Positions 1-8,141 of a stretch of 64,000 bases of DNA are shown here, piece by piece (position 1 is the first letter of the stretch; each line of letters opens with the position of its first letter). Source of the DNA: Sinobacterium norvegicum (GTDB taxonomy: Bacteria; Pseudomonadota; Gammaproteobacteria; Pseudomonadales; Sinobacteriaceae); assembly GCF_923077115.1 (NCBI RefSeq), contig NZ_CAKLPX010000002.1:248001-312000 (forward strand), in the 5' to 3' direction. The notes below the pieces were generated by a model. It searched no databases. It was not told where the DNA came from and saw only the letters and a program-made list of their open reading frames with translations. The translations under genes were made by a program, and so were the position numbers.

Positions 1-308
1 TTTCCGGCGGTGAAAACGTCTATCCGGCGGAGTTGGAAAACGTGTTAACCGGACACCCCGATGTTCAAGAGGTTGCCGTTATCGGTATCCCATCGAAAAA
101 ATGGGGGGAGACGCCATTGGCAATAGTGGTGGCCGTCGCGGGGAAAAACCCTTCAATTGATGATTTAAAAGCCTACTGCAAGGAAAATCTTGCCGCCTAT
201 AAGGTGCCGCAGTGTTATGAGTTTGTCGCCGCACTGCCGCGCAACGCCTCGGGCAAGTTATTAAAACAGGAGCTGCGCAAACAGTTTAATCAGCCCGCGC
301 CGTTTTAG
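1..308 (+). CDS. Acyl-CoA synthetase, C-terminal fragment (cut by window edge)
   Basis: This is the last ~102 residues of an AMP-forming acyl-CoA synthetase/ligase, read in frame from base 3. It opens with SGGENVYPAELENVL, the conserved motif where the small C-terminal lid domain begins. It ends with the PRNASGKLLKQELR segment, whose Lys is the catalytic adenylation lysine in this superfamily. The enzyme would activate a carboxylic acid to its CoA thioester at the cost of ATP. The substrate cannot be read from this piece. The gene clearly starts left of the window. A strong terminator follows the stop. The steroid and fatty-acid catabolic genes nearby make an acyl or steroid side-chain substrate plausible, but that is inference. 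Confidence 0.93.
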   Translation, partial: SGGENVYPAELENVLTGHPDVQEVAVIGIPSKKWGETPLAIVVAVAGKNPSIDDLKAYCKENLAAYKVPQCYEFVAALPRNASGKLLKQELRKQFNQPAPF

Positions 309-330
309 ATTTTAAAAAAATAGTAAAGAA

Positions 331-358
331 AAAAGGCCGCTTATCAGCGGCCTTTTTT
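331..358 (+). terminator. Rho-independent terminator after acyl-CoA synthetase
   Basis: A 7-bp perfect stem (GGCCGCT/AGCGGCC, four-base loop) is followed by six T and preceded by an A run. It closes the transcript of the acyl-CoA synthetase. Confidence 0.85.
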
Positions 359-533
359 ATGAGGGTATTGATCGGGGAAATCCGGCGATGGATCTGGCGC
401 CTTAGTCAATACACGGAGTGGTTTTATTAAAAATTGTGAGGCCGTGTTTGAGCGCAGCGAGTTGCCGATCAATATTTTAATGAAAGCCGCGCAGTGTGTC
501 GAGGCTGCCGCCCCGACCTTTAACTGGCTGACA

Positions 534-1220
534 CTAGCCCTCTGTTCTGCTCTCCTGCATCCGCTTCATACGCAGATAAGTATCGCGATTGATACTGATA
601 AAAATCCCCTCGCAGCTGGCAGTTAACTCGCCATTGGCCCAGATCTCGGCGCCGAGGGTATTCTTGCGGCCATCGACCTTGATCACCTTGCCGGTAAATG
701 TCAGCTCGGTGTTGAGTGGTGTTGGCTTGTGGTATTTCACCGTCAGCGTGCCTGTCATGCCGGGTTGCCCGGTTATTTTTTGGCCTACACCAAGGAATTG
801 ATCGAACAGCGCGGCGACAAAACCACCGTGAACGCTGTTTGGTGGCCCCTCATACTGCCAGCCCATGGTGACGCTGCCATAAACACCGTTATCATCCATC
901 CACACCATAATAGGGGCGGCGAGGGGGTTGGATTTGCCATCCAGCGGGTTGAGTTCATAGGCAATCGCGCCCATGTCACCATGGCCGCCGGCGGCTTCAA
1001 AGCTGGTGCGGCTATAGAGCCGTGGCAGTGCTGCCAGTTGTGCGGCCTGGCCTTCAATAGCCTCAGCAATAGCGTTGAGCTCAGCGGTGCCGCCAGTACA
1101 GGTGACGGAGGCATTGATCAGCTGGCGAGTGGCGTCGGCCAGTCGGCGTTTCGCTGCCCAGTGGTCATCGATCGGGGGGCGGAGATCTTCGTGGTCAAAG
1201 GGATAGTACTTCTCATTCAT
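534..1220 (-). CDS. PaaI-like hotdog-fold acyl-CoA thioesterase
   Basis: A 228-aa soluble protein. The C-terminal half (about residues 110-215) is a 4HBT/PaaI hotdog domain, with NSVHGGFVAALFDQ (the HGG turn that opens the hotdog helix), then GTLTVKYHKPTPL and ISINRDTY near the end. Members hydrolyse acyl-CoA or aryl-CoA thioesters. The first ~100 residues are a helical extension that is not part of the minimal fold. The gene is convergent with the upstream acyl-CoA synthetase, so the two make and could break CoA esters, but they are not co-transcribed. There is no strong Shine-Dalgarno sequence before the ATG; no better in-frame start keeps the whole conserved region. Exact substrate unknown. 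Confidence 0.8.
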   Translation of the reverse strand: MNEKYYPFDHEDLRPPIDDHWAAKRRLADATRQLINASVTCTGGTAELNAIAEAIEGQAAQLAALPRLYSRTSFEAAGGHGDMGAIAYELNPLDGKSNPLAAPIMVWMDDNGVYGSVTMGWQYEGPPNSVHGGFVAALFDQFLGVGQKITGQPGMTGTLTVKYHKPTPLNTELTFTGKVIKVDGRKNTLGAEIWANGELTASCEGIFISINRDTYLRMKRMQESRTEG

Positions 1221-1308
1221 AGGTCAGAGGCCAAATTAAGTGTTGGGCGATGAGTTTTAGTATTGGTTAACAGCGACAGAAAGTAACCATCTCTTAGGGT
1301 GGTGGCAA

Positions 1309-1375
1309 GGTTATATCAGTTTCGCTTATGGCATTATCAATAAGTTGAATTAGTCAAAATTAGTTGAGCGCAGTA
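1309..1375 (+). promoter_or_regulatory. Conserved upstream element, copy 1 (of 49-aa gene 1)
   Basis: A 67-bp block that recurs at 9950-10016 with only four mismatches by my alignment (about 94% identity), more conserved than the coding sequence downstream. It holds alternating TCAA/TTGA half-sites that form short inverted repeats (TCAATAAGTTGA, then TCAAAATTAGTTGA), as expected for a regulator-binding region. It ends 86 bp before the start codon. Its function as promoter/operator is inferred from position and conservation; no convincing -35/-10 pair could be assigned. Confidence 0.6.
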
Positions 1376-1461
1376 CCTTAGATAACAAGTCAGCCGAAAC
1401 GCAGCCTGGCAAGCTCACTACAGAGCACTATTCGATAAAGCGATACGCTTGGGAGTACATA

Positions 1462-1611
1462 ATGAAACTAATTATCAACAAGACTGCCAATGGCACTGTT
1501 AATTCTGCAACCAGCCAATGTGGCCGTTACGCCTGGCACTGTAAGCAGCCTGTTGCCAAGAAAAGCACCATTAAATCGAATATGAATCACGCGGCAGTCG
1601 TCAATAAATAA
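1462..1611 (+). CDS. 49-aa conserved small protein, copy 1 (family not recognised)
   Basis: An uncharacterised small gene that I do not recognise. The peptide begins MKLIINKTANGTVN, has a central SQCGRYAWHCK block with cysteines at residues 20 and 27, and a basic, Asn-rich tail with a KSNMNHA segment. It has no signal peptide and no membrane segment. A second copy at 10097-10246 is 42/49 identical; 16 further codons differ only synonymously, the pattern left by selection on a protein. GGGAG lies 6 nt before the ATG, and a rho-independent terminator follows 26 nt after the stop, so it is a free-standing transcription unit. The first of two YtcJ-like amidohydrolases lies downstream on the same strand. 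It could be a peptide signal, a modified-peptide precursor or a small regulatory protein; the sequence does not decide. Confidence 0.8.
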   Translation: MKLIINKTANGTVNSATSQCGRYAWHCKQPVAKKSTIKSNMNHAAVVNK

Positions 1612-1637
1612 GCCCGAGTAACACAACACAACACGAA

Positions 1638-1670
1638 GGCAGTACTGTGAATAGCAGTGCTGCCTTTTTT
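1638..1670 (+). terminator. Terminator of 49-aa gene 1
   Basis: A 10-bp stem (GGCAGTACTG/CAGTGCTGCC with one G-U pair, seven-base loop) runs directly into six T. Confidence 0.85.
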
Positions 1671-1998
1671 CGTTTATTACTGTGGTTTTTAGGTTTGTAA
1701 GATGGCGTTATCTTGATGGGTAAAGGTAATGGCCGGGGAAATAAATAAACGCGATACCGAGCAGGTAAATTATTCAGTCGATGAGTACCTCTCCGTTTTT
1801 GATGCCATGGTTTTCAAGGGTGATAGGCTTGTCGAATTGAGAGCTTAGGCCGAGCTTCAGCCATTTGATAGCAGCGATTGAACTCGATCGCTTTACTTAA
1901 TTTTACCTTTTTTGATTCGCTCCGAGTGGTGTCTGGTGGCAGTCTAACGCTGCGTAATCAGAGCGGCCGCCGGCAAGACGAACGAGGAGAATTGAGTG
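1671..1998. other. Gene-poor stretch upstream of amidohydrolase 1
   Basis: There is no convincing gene here. A 39-codon ATG frame at 1729-1848 has a poorly spaced ribosome-binding site and no relative I recognise. The stretch presumably carries the promoter for the amidohydrolase; its ribosome-binding site AGGAG is at 1985-1989. Confidence 0.4.
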
Positions 1999-3711
1999 AT
2001 GAAAGAGCGTCTAAAGATGCAGGAAATGGAGCAATTCCCCGCAGCAGCGATTCCCTACAGCAATGATGTTATCATTGTTACAGCAAATATTATTACCGTG
2101 AACCCACAGCAGCCACGAGTGGAGGCGATGGCTTATTGCAGTGGCAGAATCCTGGCCCTTGGCAGCTTGACGGAGGTCACTGCACAACTCGCAGGGCGTG
2201 ACTACAGTGTCGATAACCGTTTCATCGGCAAGACTATTGTACCGGGGTTTATAGAGGCCCATATGCACCCGATATTGGCATCGGTGCTGACTTCGAAATT
2301 TCACTATGCCGGGCCGTTCGACCGGGTCGGTAATGGCGGTAAAATCCTGCAGGGTAGCCCGACGCTGGCAACATTGACGGCACGGCTCACCGGGGTTCGT
2401 GATCAGCATAATGCCGCAGGAAAAAAGGGACAATGGATTAATATATGGGGGCTGGAGCCATTATTAATCGGCGCTGAAGCGATGATTAACCGTGATTTTA
2501 TCGATGCTATTATCGATGATTCGCCAGTCTGTATTCTGCACTCCAGTTGCCATTTGTTGTCGATGAATAGCCTGGCCTTGGCGAAGACCGGCTTTTGCTC
2601 AGACGGCAATGCCGACGTGGTCTTCCGACAGCAGCAACGCCTGACTGGTGTGGCGGCTGAACTAGCAAATATTTATCAGGTGATAGAGGCCGGCGGCCTT
2701 GACTACGGTAAGAGCTCACAGGAGATTGCGCTCTGCTTGATCGACTACAGTCAGGTGCTGCATCGATTTGGCGTCACCACCGCCGCCGACTGCGGTATGG
2801 GCATGCCATTCGACCCCTATCCGCTGTATCAGGTGCTGGCCAAGAATCGGGCATTTAAGCTACGGCTCGCCGCCTATCCACTGGCCGAGTATTTTACTGT
2901 CGACGATGTTGAAGCGATGGCGGCTAACAATCATGACCGCTTGGCAGTGAATAAAATTAAGTTTGCCAGAACCGACGGCTCTATCCAGGTGGCGACTGCC
3001 TGCCTGCTCGACGAACACTACTATAACGGTCGTCCTAACAAGGCAATGGTTAACTCTGGGGAACAGATTTTTCAACAGTGCATCGTGTTTCACCGGGCCG
3101 GTTACAACCTTTCTTTTCACTGTAACGGTAGCGGCGCGACGGAGCAGTTACTTGATGTCATCGCACGCATGCAGCGGCATTATCCTCGCTCAGGGGCCAG
3201 GCACTGCCTCGAACACAATCAGATGGTGACGCCGGAGCAGTTAGTAAGAATGAAGCAACTGGGGGTGGTGCACAACCTCTGTGCCAATCAGTTGGCGGTG
3301 TGGGGTGATTTTCATGCCAGCACGTCGCTGGGGCCGGAACGGGTGGCGACACTCAACCCCTTTCAGAGCTCAGTTGAGCACGGTGTCAGATTCGCCATCC
3401 ACAGCGATGATGTGGCCACCCAGGCACAGCCACTGCTGATGATGTCAAATGCGATGAGTCGCCAGAGTAATATCAGCGGCAATGTGTACGGCAAAAACCA
3501 GTGTTTAACCGCCTCTCAGGCGCTACATGCCGTGACATTAGGGCCGGCATTCTTGCTTGGGCAGGAGCACTGCAAGGGGTCAATTGAAATAGGTAAATTA
3601 GCCGATTTTGTGGTGCTTGAGCAAAACCCGCTGGTAGTCGACGAGCAACGTGTGAAAGATATTGTCGTCTATGCCACTAGCTTGGGCGGCGAGATCAGCG
3701 TGCATCGATAG
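1999..3711 (+). CDS. YtcJ-type amidohydrolase 1 (Amidohydro_3 family)
   Basis: A 570-aa cytosolic metal-dependent hydrolase of the amidohydrolase superfamily. An N-terminal beta-sandwich leads into PGFIEAHMH, the metal-binding HxH (H88, H90). Further barrel residues are SFHCNG, RHCLEHNQM and AIHSDD, the positions of later metal ligands and the catalytic Asp. The C-terminal GSIEIGKLADFVVL is the family hallmark that completes the sandwich. Such enzymes hydrolyse amide or C-N bonds in small molecules; the substrate is unknown. It is clearly paralogous to the enzyme at 8142-9839 (same motifs and length). I chose the ATG at 1999 over the adjacent GTG at 1996; AGGAG sits 9 nt upstream. It is convergent with the ToxS-like gene, whose stop is 17 bp away. 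Confidence 0.85.
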   Translation: MKERLKMQEMEQFPAAAIPYSNDVIIVTANIITVNPQQPRVEAMAYCSGRILALGSLTEVTAQLAGRDYSVDNRFIGKTIVPGFIEAHMHPILASVLTSKFHYAGPFDRVGNGGKILQGSPTLATLTARLTGVRDQHNAAGKKGQWINIWGLEPLLIGAEAMINRDFIDAIIDDSPVCILHSSCHLLSMNSLALAKTGFCSDGNADVVFRQQQRLTGVAAELANIYQVIEAGGLDYGKSSQEIALCLIDYSQVLHRFGVTTAADCGMGMPFDPYPLYQVLAKNRAFKLRLAAYPLAEYFTVDDVEAMAANNHDRLAVNKIKFARTDGSIQVATACLLDEHYYNGRPNKAMVNSGEQIFQQCIVFHRAGYNLSFHCNGSGATEQLLDVIARMQRHYPRSGARHCLEHNQMVTPEQLVRMKQLGVVHNLCANQLAVWGDFHASTSLGPERVATLNPFQSSVEHGVRFAIHSDDVATQAQPLLMMSNAMSRQSNISGNVYGKNQCLTASQALHAVTLGPAFLLGQEHCKGSIEIGKLADFVVLEQNPLVVDEQRVKDIVVYATSLGGEISVHR

Positions 3712-3727
3712 CCGGTCGCCGCGACGG

Positions 3728-4213
3728 CTAATGTATGCGGCGTATTATTAATACTATCGGGATCTGCTCTTCAGTGTGAGCCGCTGACAGCAGTAAGGTG
3801 TTGTCATCGATCGCCCAAAGCTGAAAACTAATCAGTGAGTTGAGTGAATGAAAGTGCCCGCCTACCGCTCGATCGATACCTTGCTTGCCATGTATTTCGC
3901 GGTTGCTTAACCTCAGGTCGAAGCGATTCTGAGTTAGTTTTAATATCTCGGCATCACTGTCAAGGGTGAGGTTGCCAGCCTCGGGATAGTCTGGGAGGCT
4001 ATTGTTGAGGCTGAATTTAATATTGTCCTTGCTTACATGAAGGCTGAGAACACTGATAACTTCTTGTTGGCTGAATCGGTTGATCGTGGTCCCCTGCCAA
4101 TAGCCTAAGTGTCGATCGGGTGAGAGGTATTTTTGCTGGCCATACAGATAACCGCAGAGGCTCCCGAGTGACAAGCTGAGCGTCAGGCAGAGAATCATTA
4201 TTCGACGTGACAT
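3728..4213 (-). CDS. ToxS-like periplasmic partner protein
   Basis: A 161-aa protein with one N-terminal membrane anchor (about residues 5-24) and a periplasmic beta-rich domain. It ends in a segment of the type IDDNTLLLSAAHTEEQ, comparable to the end of Vibrio ToxS. Its start overlaps the end of the ToxR-like gene by 16 bp, so the two are translationally coupled, as toxR and toxS are. By analogy it would bind the periplasmic tail of the regulator and stabilise it or modulate its sensing. The assignment rests on topology, size and gene order plus weak motif resemblance; a direct homology search would be decisive. Confidence 0.6.
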   Translation of the reverse strand: MSRRIMILCLTLSLSLGSLCGYLYGQQKYLSPDRHLGYWQGTTINRFSQQEVISVLSLHVSKDNIKFSLNNSLPDYPEAGNLTLDSDAEILKLTQNRFDLRLSNREIHGKQGIDRAVGGHFHSLNSLISFQLWAIDDNTLLLSAAHTEEQIPIVLIIRRIH

Positions 4214-4941
4214 GTCATACCCCGGCTGTCTTCTTGGCAGATGGTGAGCGGCGCATCATCGACAAAATAGCGGACGATACCGTCTTCTTCAATGGGGAGT
4301 AATGCTTGCTCTGCGGCGTTGGTAGGGAAAACAAGCCAGTCATCGCCGACCTGATAGATGGTTTTTTCTGGGTAGAATAGCGGTGACAAGCTGTGGCTGA
4401 CAAAAAAACCGACGACAAATAATACGACAGCGGCCAATACAATCTTAGCCGTGACAGCCCGCTTGTGGTTGAACGCTTTTTGCTCGCTGGCAGGGGGTGG
4501 CGTTGCTGCTGGTATGTCGTTGTCCTTAGTCGCAGCCGGTTCGCTTTGAAATACTGCCGCAGGGGGAATGTCGATGGGTGGTACTGGTTCGATATCGAAG
4601 ATCAGCGGTTCTATCGATAGCCGATAACCCTGTTTGGGGATGGTGCGGATAATCGTGCGATTATCATCGAGGAGCGAGCGGCGCAGGCCTTTTATCGTCT
4701 GGTTGATGGTGGCATTGGTCACATAGGACTCTTTCCACACGGATTCATCGAGCTGGTCACGGCTGACAATCTCCGGGTAGGACTCTATTAGCAGCTGTAG
4801 CAAGGCAGCTTCGCGAGCCCGTAATTGACTGTATTTACCGTCAACTCTCAAAACCCCGGAAGCGGTCGAGTAGAAGAAATTTTCAATTTGGTAGCAGGGT
4901 GGCTGAAGCCTGAGTTCGCTCATGGTTTTGTTGGTCATCAT
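4198..4941 (-). CDS. ToxR-like transmembrane transcriptional regulator
   Basis: A 247-aa membrane-tethered regulator. Residues ~17-110 form an OmpR/ToxR-type winged helix (EAALLQLLIE, NATINQTIKGLRRSL, IIRTIPKQGYRL). Then come a Pro/Ala-rich linker (~115-155), a single membrane segment (~163-183) and a ~60-aa periplasmic tail with two cysteines (C235 and C244) that could form a disulfide. It has no receiver domain, so it is a one-component sensor like ToxR or CadC. It is divergent from the outer-membrane protein gene at 5270, an arrangement that recalls ToxR control of porins. The ToxS-like gene overlaps its 3' end. The inducing signal and target promoters are not known; the divergent porin and the two amidohydrolases are the obvious candidates. 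Confidence 0.82.
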   Translation of the reverse strand: MMTNKTMSELRLQPPCYQIENFFYSTASGVLRVDGKYSQLRAREAALLQLLIESYPEIVSRDQLDESVWKESYVTNATINQTIKGLRRSLLDDNRTIIRTIPKQGYRLSIEPLIFDIEPVPPIDIPPAAVFQSEPAATKDNDIPAATPPPASEQKAFNHKRAVTAKIVLAAVVLFVVGFFVSHSLSPLFYPEKTIYQVGDDWLVFPTNAAEQALLPIEEDGIVRYFVDDAPLTICQEDSRGMTCHVE

Positions 4942-5269
4942 AGAGTTAGCTTACATTATATCTGTAATTTCACCGGCGAGGGAGTGTAATTAAACGCTTA
5001 ATTGATTGAGCTGTGTAATTCTGGAACGCCACGCGCTGCAATTCTCACCCTCGTCGCGGGAAATCTGCAGAATTAAACTGAGAAAAAGTAATATCTCATT
5101 TTATTTTTTTCATAAATATCTGATTTATATTGTATTTTCTGTTTTCTTAAATGTTGTTTTTCTTAACTCTCTTCTCATGGCTAGGGCGGGTAAAGTGGCG
5201 CCCATCGAGTCCTGCTAACAGTACGGCGGACCACAGATTTTATTTAGTTACTATGAAAAGGGTATGACC
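4942..5269. other. Divergent promoter region (ToxR-like gene / outer-membrane protein)
   Basis: An AT-rich 328-bp gap between two divergent genes, with no gene. The stretch 5085-5175 is strongly T-rich, of the kind ToxR-family and H-NS-type proteins often bind. I could not pick out a defined operator. Confidence 0.45.
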
Positions 5270-6115
5270 ATGAAAAAAACGATTATAGCTTTATGTGTTG
5301 CCGCTACCATGCCGTTGGCCTACGCCGAGACAGTGAGCGTGGATCTTGATCTTGAGGAAGTCTCAGAGCTTAATGATGCCCCCGATCCAGGTGATCACAC
5401 CAAGGTATCTACCATGGTAGGGGCCACTTATGGTGTGCAGGGTGCCGGTGAAGGAAACAACCAGATGGTTGAATTTGTCGGCCAGATGTCCGGCGCCAAG
5501 GACAGCGGCAATCTCTTTCTTGCACTGGGTCAGGTCACCGGCCGGGAAGGCGCCTCGGGTGAGGACAGCAGTTTTGAGCTATCTAAACTGCGCGGTCGTT
5601 ATTTCGAGGTGACCCAAACTGGCTCTGAGTTATTCCCGATGGCTGGTATCTCTTTGGATTATATCGAAACAGGGATGACCGATGGCTTGACTGAGCGCCT
5701 GGTCGCCGTTGGTGGTGTGGTACGAGCGACGACGCCAGCTGATAACTGGTTAGCCTTCCCAATCGTTGCCGCTGTCTACGCCCAAAACGATGACAGTCTC
5801 AGTGGCTTACCCAAGGGTTATGTCGACTCGAATGCCTGGGGGATGCAGGTCAATTTAATGAATAGCATCTATCTGCACGAGAACGGTACGCATATTCAAA
5901 TCAACCCCCAGTACACCTCTCTCGATATGGGCGGCCAGCTAGGTACAGTGAATACCCTGCAACTTGATATGGCGTTGCAGGCTCCGTTGAGCAAGGACCG
6001 TAAACATTGGGGCAAGATTACCTATACCGAATTTTTCGATGATGCGGCGAGAAACAGCATCCACCACAACGACCAGGTTCGTGAGATCAAATTTACTTAT
6101 AACTACTTCATGTAA
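5270..6115 (+). CDS. Putative outer-membrane beta-barrel protein
   Basis: A 281-aa exported protein. The Sec signal peptide (MKKTIIALCVAATMPLAYA, cleavage after AYA) is followed by an acidic N-terminus (VDLDLEEVSELNDAPDPGD). Alternating amphipathic strands then end in IKFTYNYFM, close to the aromatic-ended terminal strand read by the Bam machinery. I cannot name the family. I took the second ATG (5270) because AAAAGG sits 8 nt before it but only 2 nt before the ATG at 5264. It is divergent from the ToxR-like gene and 63 bp upstream of the MFS transporter, probably in one operon. An outer-membrane channel or substrate-binding barrel working with that transporter is a reasonable inference. Confidence 0.72.
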   Translation: MKKTIIALCVAATMPLAYAETVSVDLDLEEVSELNDAPDPGDHTKVSTMVGATYGVQGAGEGNNQMVEFVGQMSGAKDSGNLFLALGQVTGREGASGEDSSFELSKLRGRYFEVTQTGSELFPMAGISLDYIETGMTDGLTERLVAVGGVVRATTPADNWLAFPIVAAVYAQNDDSLSGLPKGYVDSNAWGMQVNLMNSIYLHENGTHIQINPQYTSLDMGGQLGTVNTLQLDMALQAPLSKDRKHWGKITYTEFFDDAARNSIHHNDQVREIKFTYNYFM

Positions 6116-6178
6116 AGAACATTTCTGATCAATTGGGCGGTAGGCTGGCACAAGGCTGCACCGCCAAAGGAGGTTTCA

Positions 6179-7834
6179 ATGAGCACTCAAACGCTTAACA
6201 CAGCACAGCAAAACAGCACCGGTAAGTGGATTCCACTACTGATCTTACTGGCGGCACAGTTCGCCACGATGGCCGATAACTCCGGCTTGATGGTTTCTAC
6301 CGATGCCCTGATCGCGCTGCATGGCGCATCAATGCCCGACATTCAAATGGCCAATGCCATGTACCCGCTGATTGCCGGTGCCGGTATGGTTGCAGGTGGT
6401 TTGATTGGTTTAATTATTGGTTGGCGGATACAGATGGTTCTCGGTGCCGGTCTATTAGCCGTGGCATCTTTTACCAGTGCCTTCGCGCCGAATATGGATG
6501 TACTTAACTACGGTGGACGAGTGTTGGCTGGCTTGGGTGCCTGTTTATTGGTACCGGCGGTATTAGCTAATGTAGCCGGTATTTATAAAGGCAAAGATCA
6601 GGCTATTGCCTTTGCTGCTATTGCCGCCTTGGTCGGCTTAGCCAGTGCGGTAACGCCGATATTGTTTGGTTTTATCCTCGATAATGCCAGCTTTTCCTCT
6701 GCCTTTGCCGGCCTGGGTGTCTACTGTATGCTGGTCTCTGTTGCCAGCTTTAAGTTGCCGACGTTAGACTTGGCTGCCTTCAAGGGTAAGTTCGACTTCG
6801 TCGGTGTTGCCTTGGCGGGTGGTGGCCTGCTGCTGCTGGTAACCGGCTTATTGAAAATTTCTGAGTGGGGCTTGATTGCACCCTTAACCGACACGGCTGT
6901 GATGGGCCTTTCTCCCGCACTGCCAATGGTTGCCCTCGGTTTGATCGTATTGAAGCTGTTAATGTCTTGGGAAGGTAAGTTCGAGCAGGGTGGCAATACT
7001 CCGCTGCTGCCAAAGAGCTATGCACAAAATCCGCAAGTGGTTCTCGGTCTGATTCTGTGTGGCGCTGTCTTCTTAATGTTTGGCGCAACCGGTTTTATCA
7101 ATGTTTCGTATATGCAGCTGGTTGCCGGCATGAGTGCTCTATCTTCTGGCCTGGCTCTCTGTGCCTTCGCCTTTGGTATGCTACTCGGCTCACTGGGTGC
7201 CCCGGCTAAGTTGTCTCACCTCAGCTGTCGCATGATTTGCCAGCTAGGTTTCGGTATTGCGATTGCCGGTACAGCGATGATGTTCCTAGGGTTTACCGCT
7301 GAAGGTATTACCGTTTGGCAGTATGTGTCACTACTAACCTTTGGTATTGGTGCAGGCTTGGTGGCCTCTCAGGCCTCAATTGTTGTGACCTCGGCACTCT
7401 CTGATCGTGAGGCTCAGCAGTCCGGTGGTATCCAGGCGACATCACGTAACGTTGGTCAGGCTATCGGTGTGGCTATACTCGGATCGATTATGTTGTTCTC
7501 GCTAACCGGCAACATTCACAGTGCTGTCGAAGAGCACAAAGACCTGAGTGCTGAGAGTAAGCAGTTGATTCTATCGATTCCTTCGCTACCATTTGTCTCC
7601 AATGCCATGGCGCTGGATATGATGACCGATGTGATTGTTGAGGAAGAGCAACAGATGGTTGTTCAAATCATGGCGGAGTCTCGCTTGTCTGCAGCGCAGA
7701 ATGCATTGATTGGACTCATCGTCCTCATGGGAGCGTTCTTGCTAGCTTGTAGCAAACTCCCCGCTGTGTCGCTGATGGGCAACAAGGATGAGTCGCCAGC
7801 CGCGGAGGCTGACAAGGCGCTTAAGTCAAGTTGA
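6179..7834 (+). CDS. MFS transporter, DHA2-like (about 14 TM)
   Basis: A 551-aa integral inner-membrane protein with roughly 14 hydrophobic helices, the length and topology of the DHA2 drug/proton antiporter branch. GGRVLAGLGACLLVPAVLANVAGIY corresponds to the segment around helix 5 that carries the antiporter motif. A perfect Shine-Dalgarno (AAAGGAGG) precedes the ATG. The gene follows the outer-membrane protein, lies before amidohydrolase 2, and has its own terminator. It could export a product or import a substrate for the flanking amidohydrolases. The family mostly exports small molecules with proton exchange, but direction and substrate cannot be read here. Confidence 0.86.
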   Translation: MSTQTLNTAQQNSTGKWIPLLILLAAQFATMADNSGLMVSTDALIALHGASMPDIQMANAMYPLIAGAGMVAGGLIGLIIGWRIQMVLGAGLLAVASFTSAFAPNMDVLNYGGRVLAGLGACLLVPAVLANVAGIYKGKDQAIAFAAIAALVGLASAVTPILFGFILDNASFSSAFAGLGVYCMLVSVASFKLPTLDLAAFKGKFDFVGVALAGGGLLLLVTGLLKISEWGLIAPLTDTAVMGLSPALPMVALGLIVLKLLMSWEGKFEQGGNTPLLPKSYAQNPQVVLGLILCGAVFLMFGATGFINVSYMQLVAGMSALSSGLALCAFAFGMLLGSLGAPAKLSHLSCRMICQLGFGIAIAGTAMMFLGFTAEGITVWQYVSLLTFGIGAGLVASQASIVVTSALSDREAQQSGGIQATSRNVGQAIGVAILGSIMLFSLTGNIHSAVEEHKDLSAESKQLILSIPSLPFVSNAMALDMMTDVIVEEEQQMVVQIMAESRLSAAQNALIGLIVLMGAFLLACSKLPAVSLMGNKDESPAAEADKALKSS

Positions 7835-7867
7835 TTGGCCGTAGGGTAACCTCGGCTCTGTAAGCAA

Positions 7868-7899
7868 ACGTCTGGCAGCGATGCCAGGCGTTTTTTTTG
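7868..7899 (+). terminator. Terminator after MFS transporter
   Basis: A 10-bp stem (ACGTCTGGCA/TGCCAGGCGT, one G-U pair) runs into eight T. The following 240 bp up to the amidohydrolase 2 start hold no gene; they contain a run of TTCACTTCATTTCATTTCAC-type short repeats near 8020-8045 and presumably the amidohydrolase 2 promoter. Confidence 0.85.
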
Positions 7900-8141
7900 T
7901 CCTGCCGCCGGGGTAAGAATCACCGTTGAACAAGGCGGTTTATGTACTGCCAAGGCAATGAATAAACATTGTTTTGTCGGGTTGTTTGGCCTCCAACGCA
8001 GAGTTGTTATGTTTCATAAATTCACTTCATTTCATTTCACTTTATTTGGTTCGATAAAACCGTGCCGCGGGGATACTTTAGTGCGCAGAAACAAAGACGA
8101 CAGAATTTATGCACATTGAAACTTAAGCTAAGGAGTCAACT

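Noticed and set aside
729-1253. Plus-strand 174-codon frame opposite the thioesterase
   Set aside because: It lies wholly antisense to the hotdog thioesterase, which has clear family motifs; it has no ribosome-binding site and no recognisable motif.
1729-1848. 39-codon reading frame upstream of amidohydrolase 1
   Set aside because: The only purine-rich stretch is 2-3 nt from the ATG, too close to act as ribosome-binding site; there is no second copy and no recognisable relative.
8020-8045. TTCACTTCATTTCATTTCAC short repeats as a possible CRISPR-like or iteron array
   Set aside because: Units are only 5-8 bp, without spacers or constant length; more likely a T/C-rich promoter-upstream stretch.
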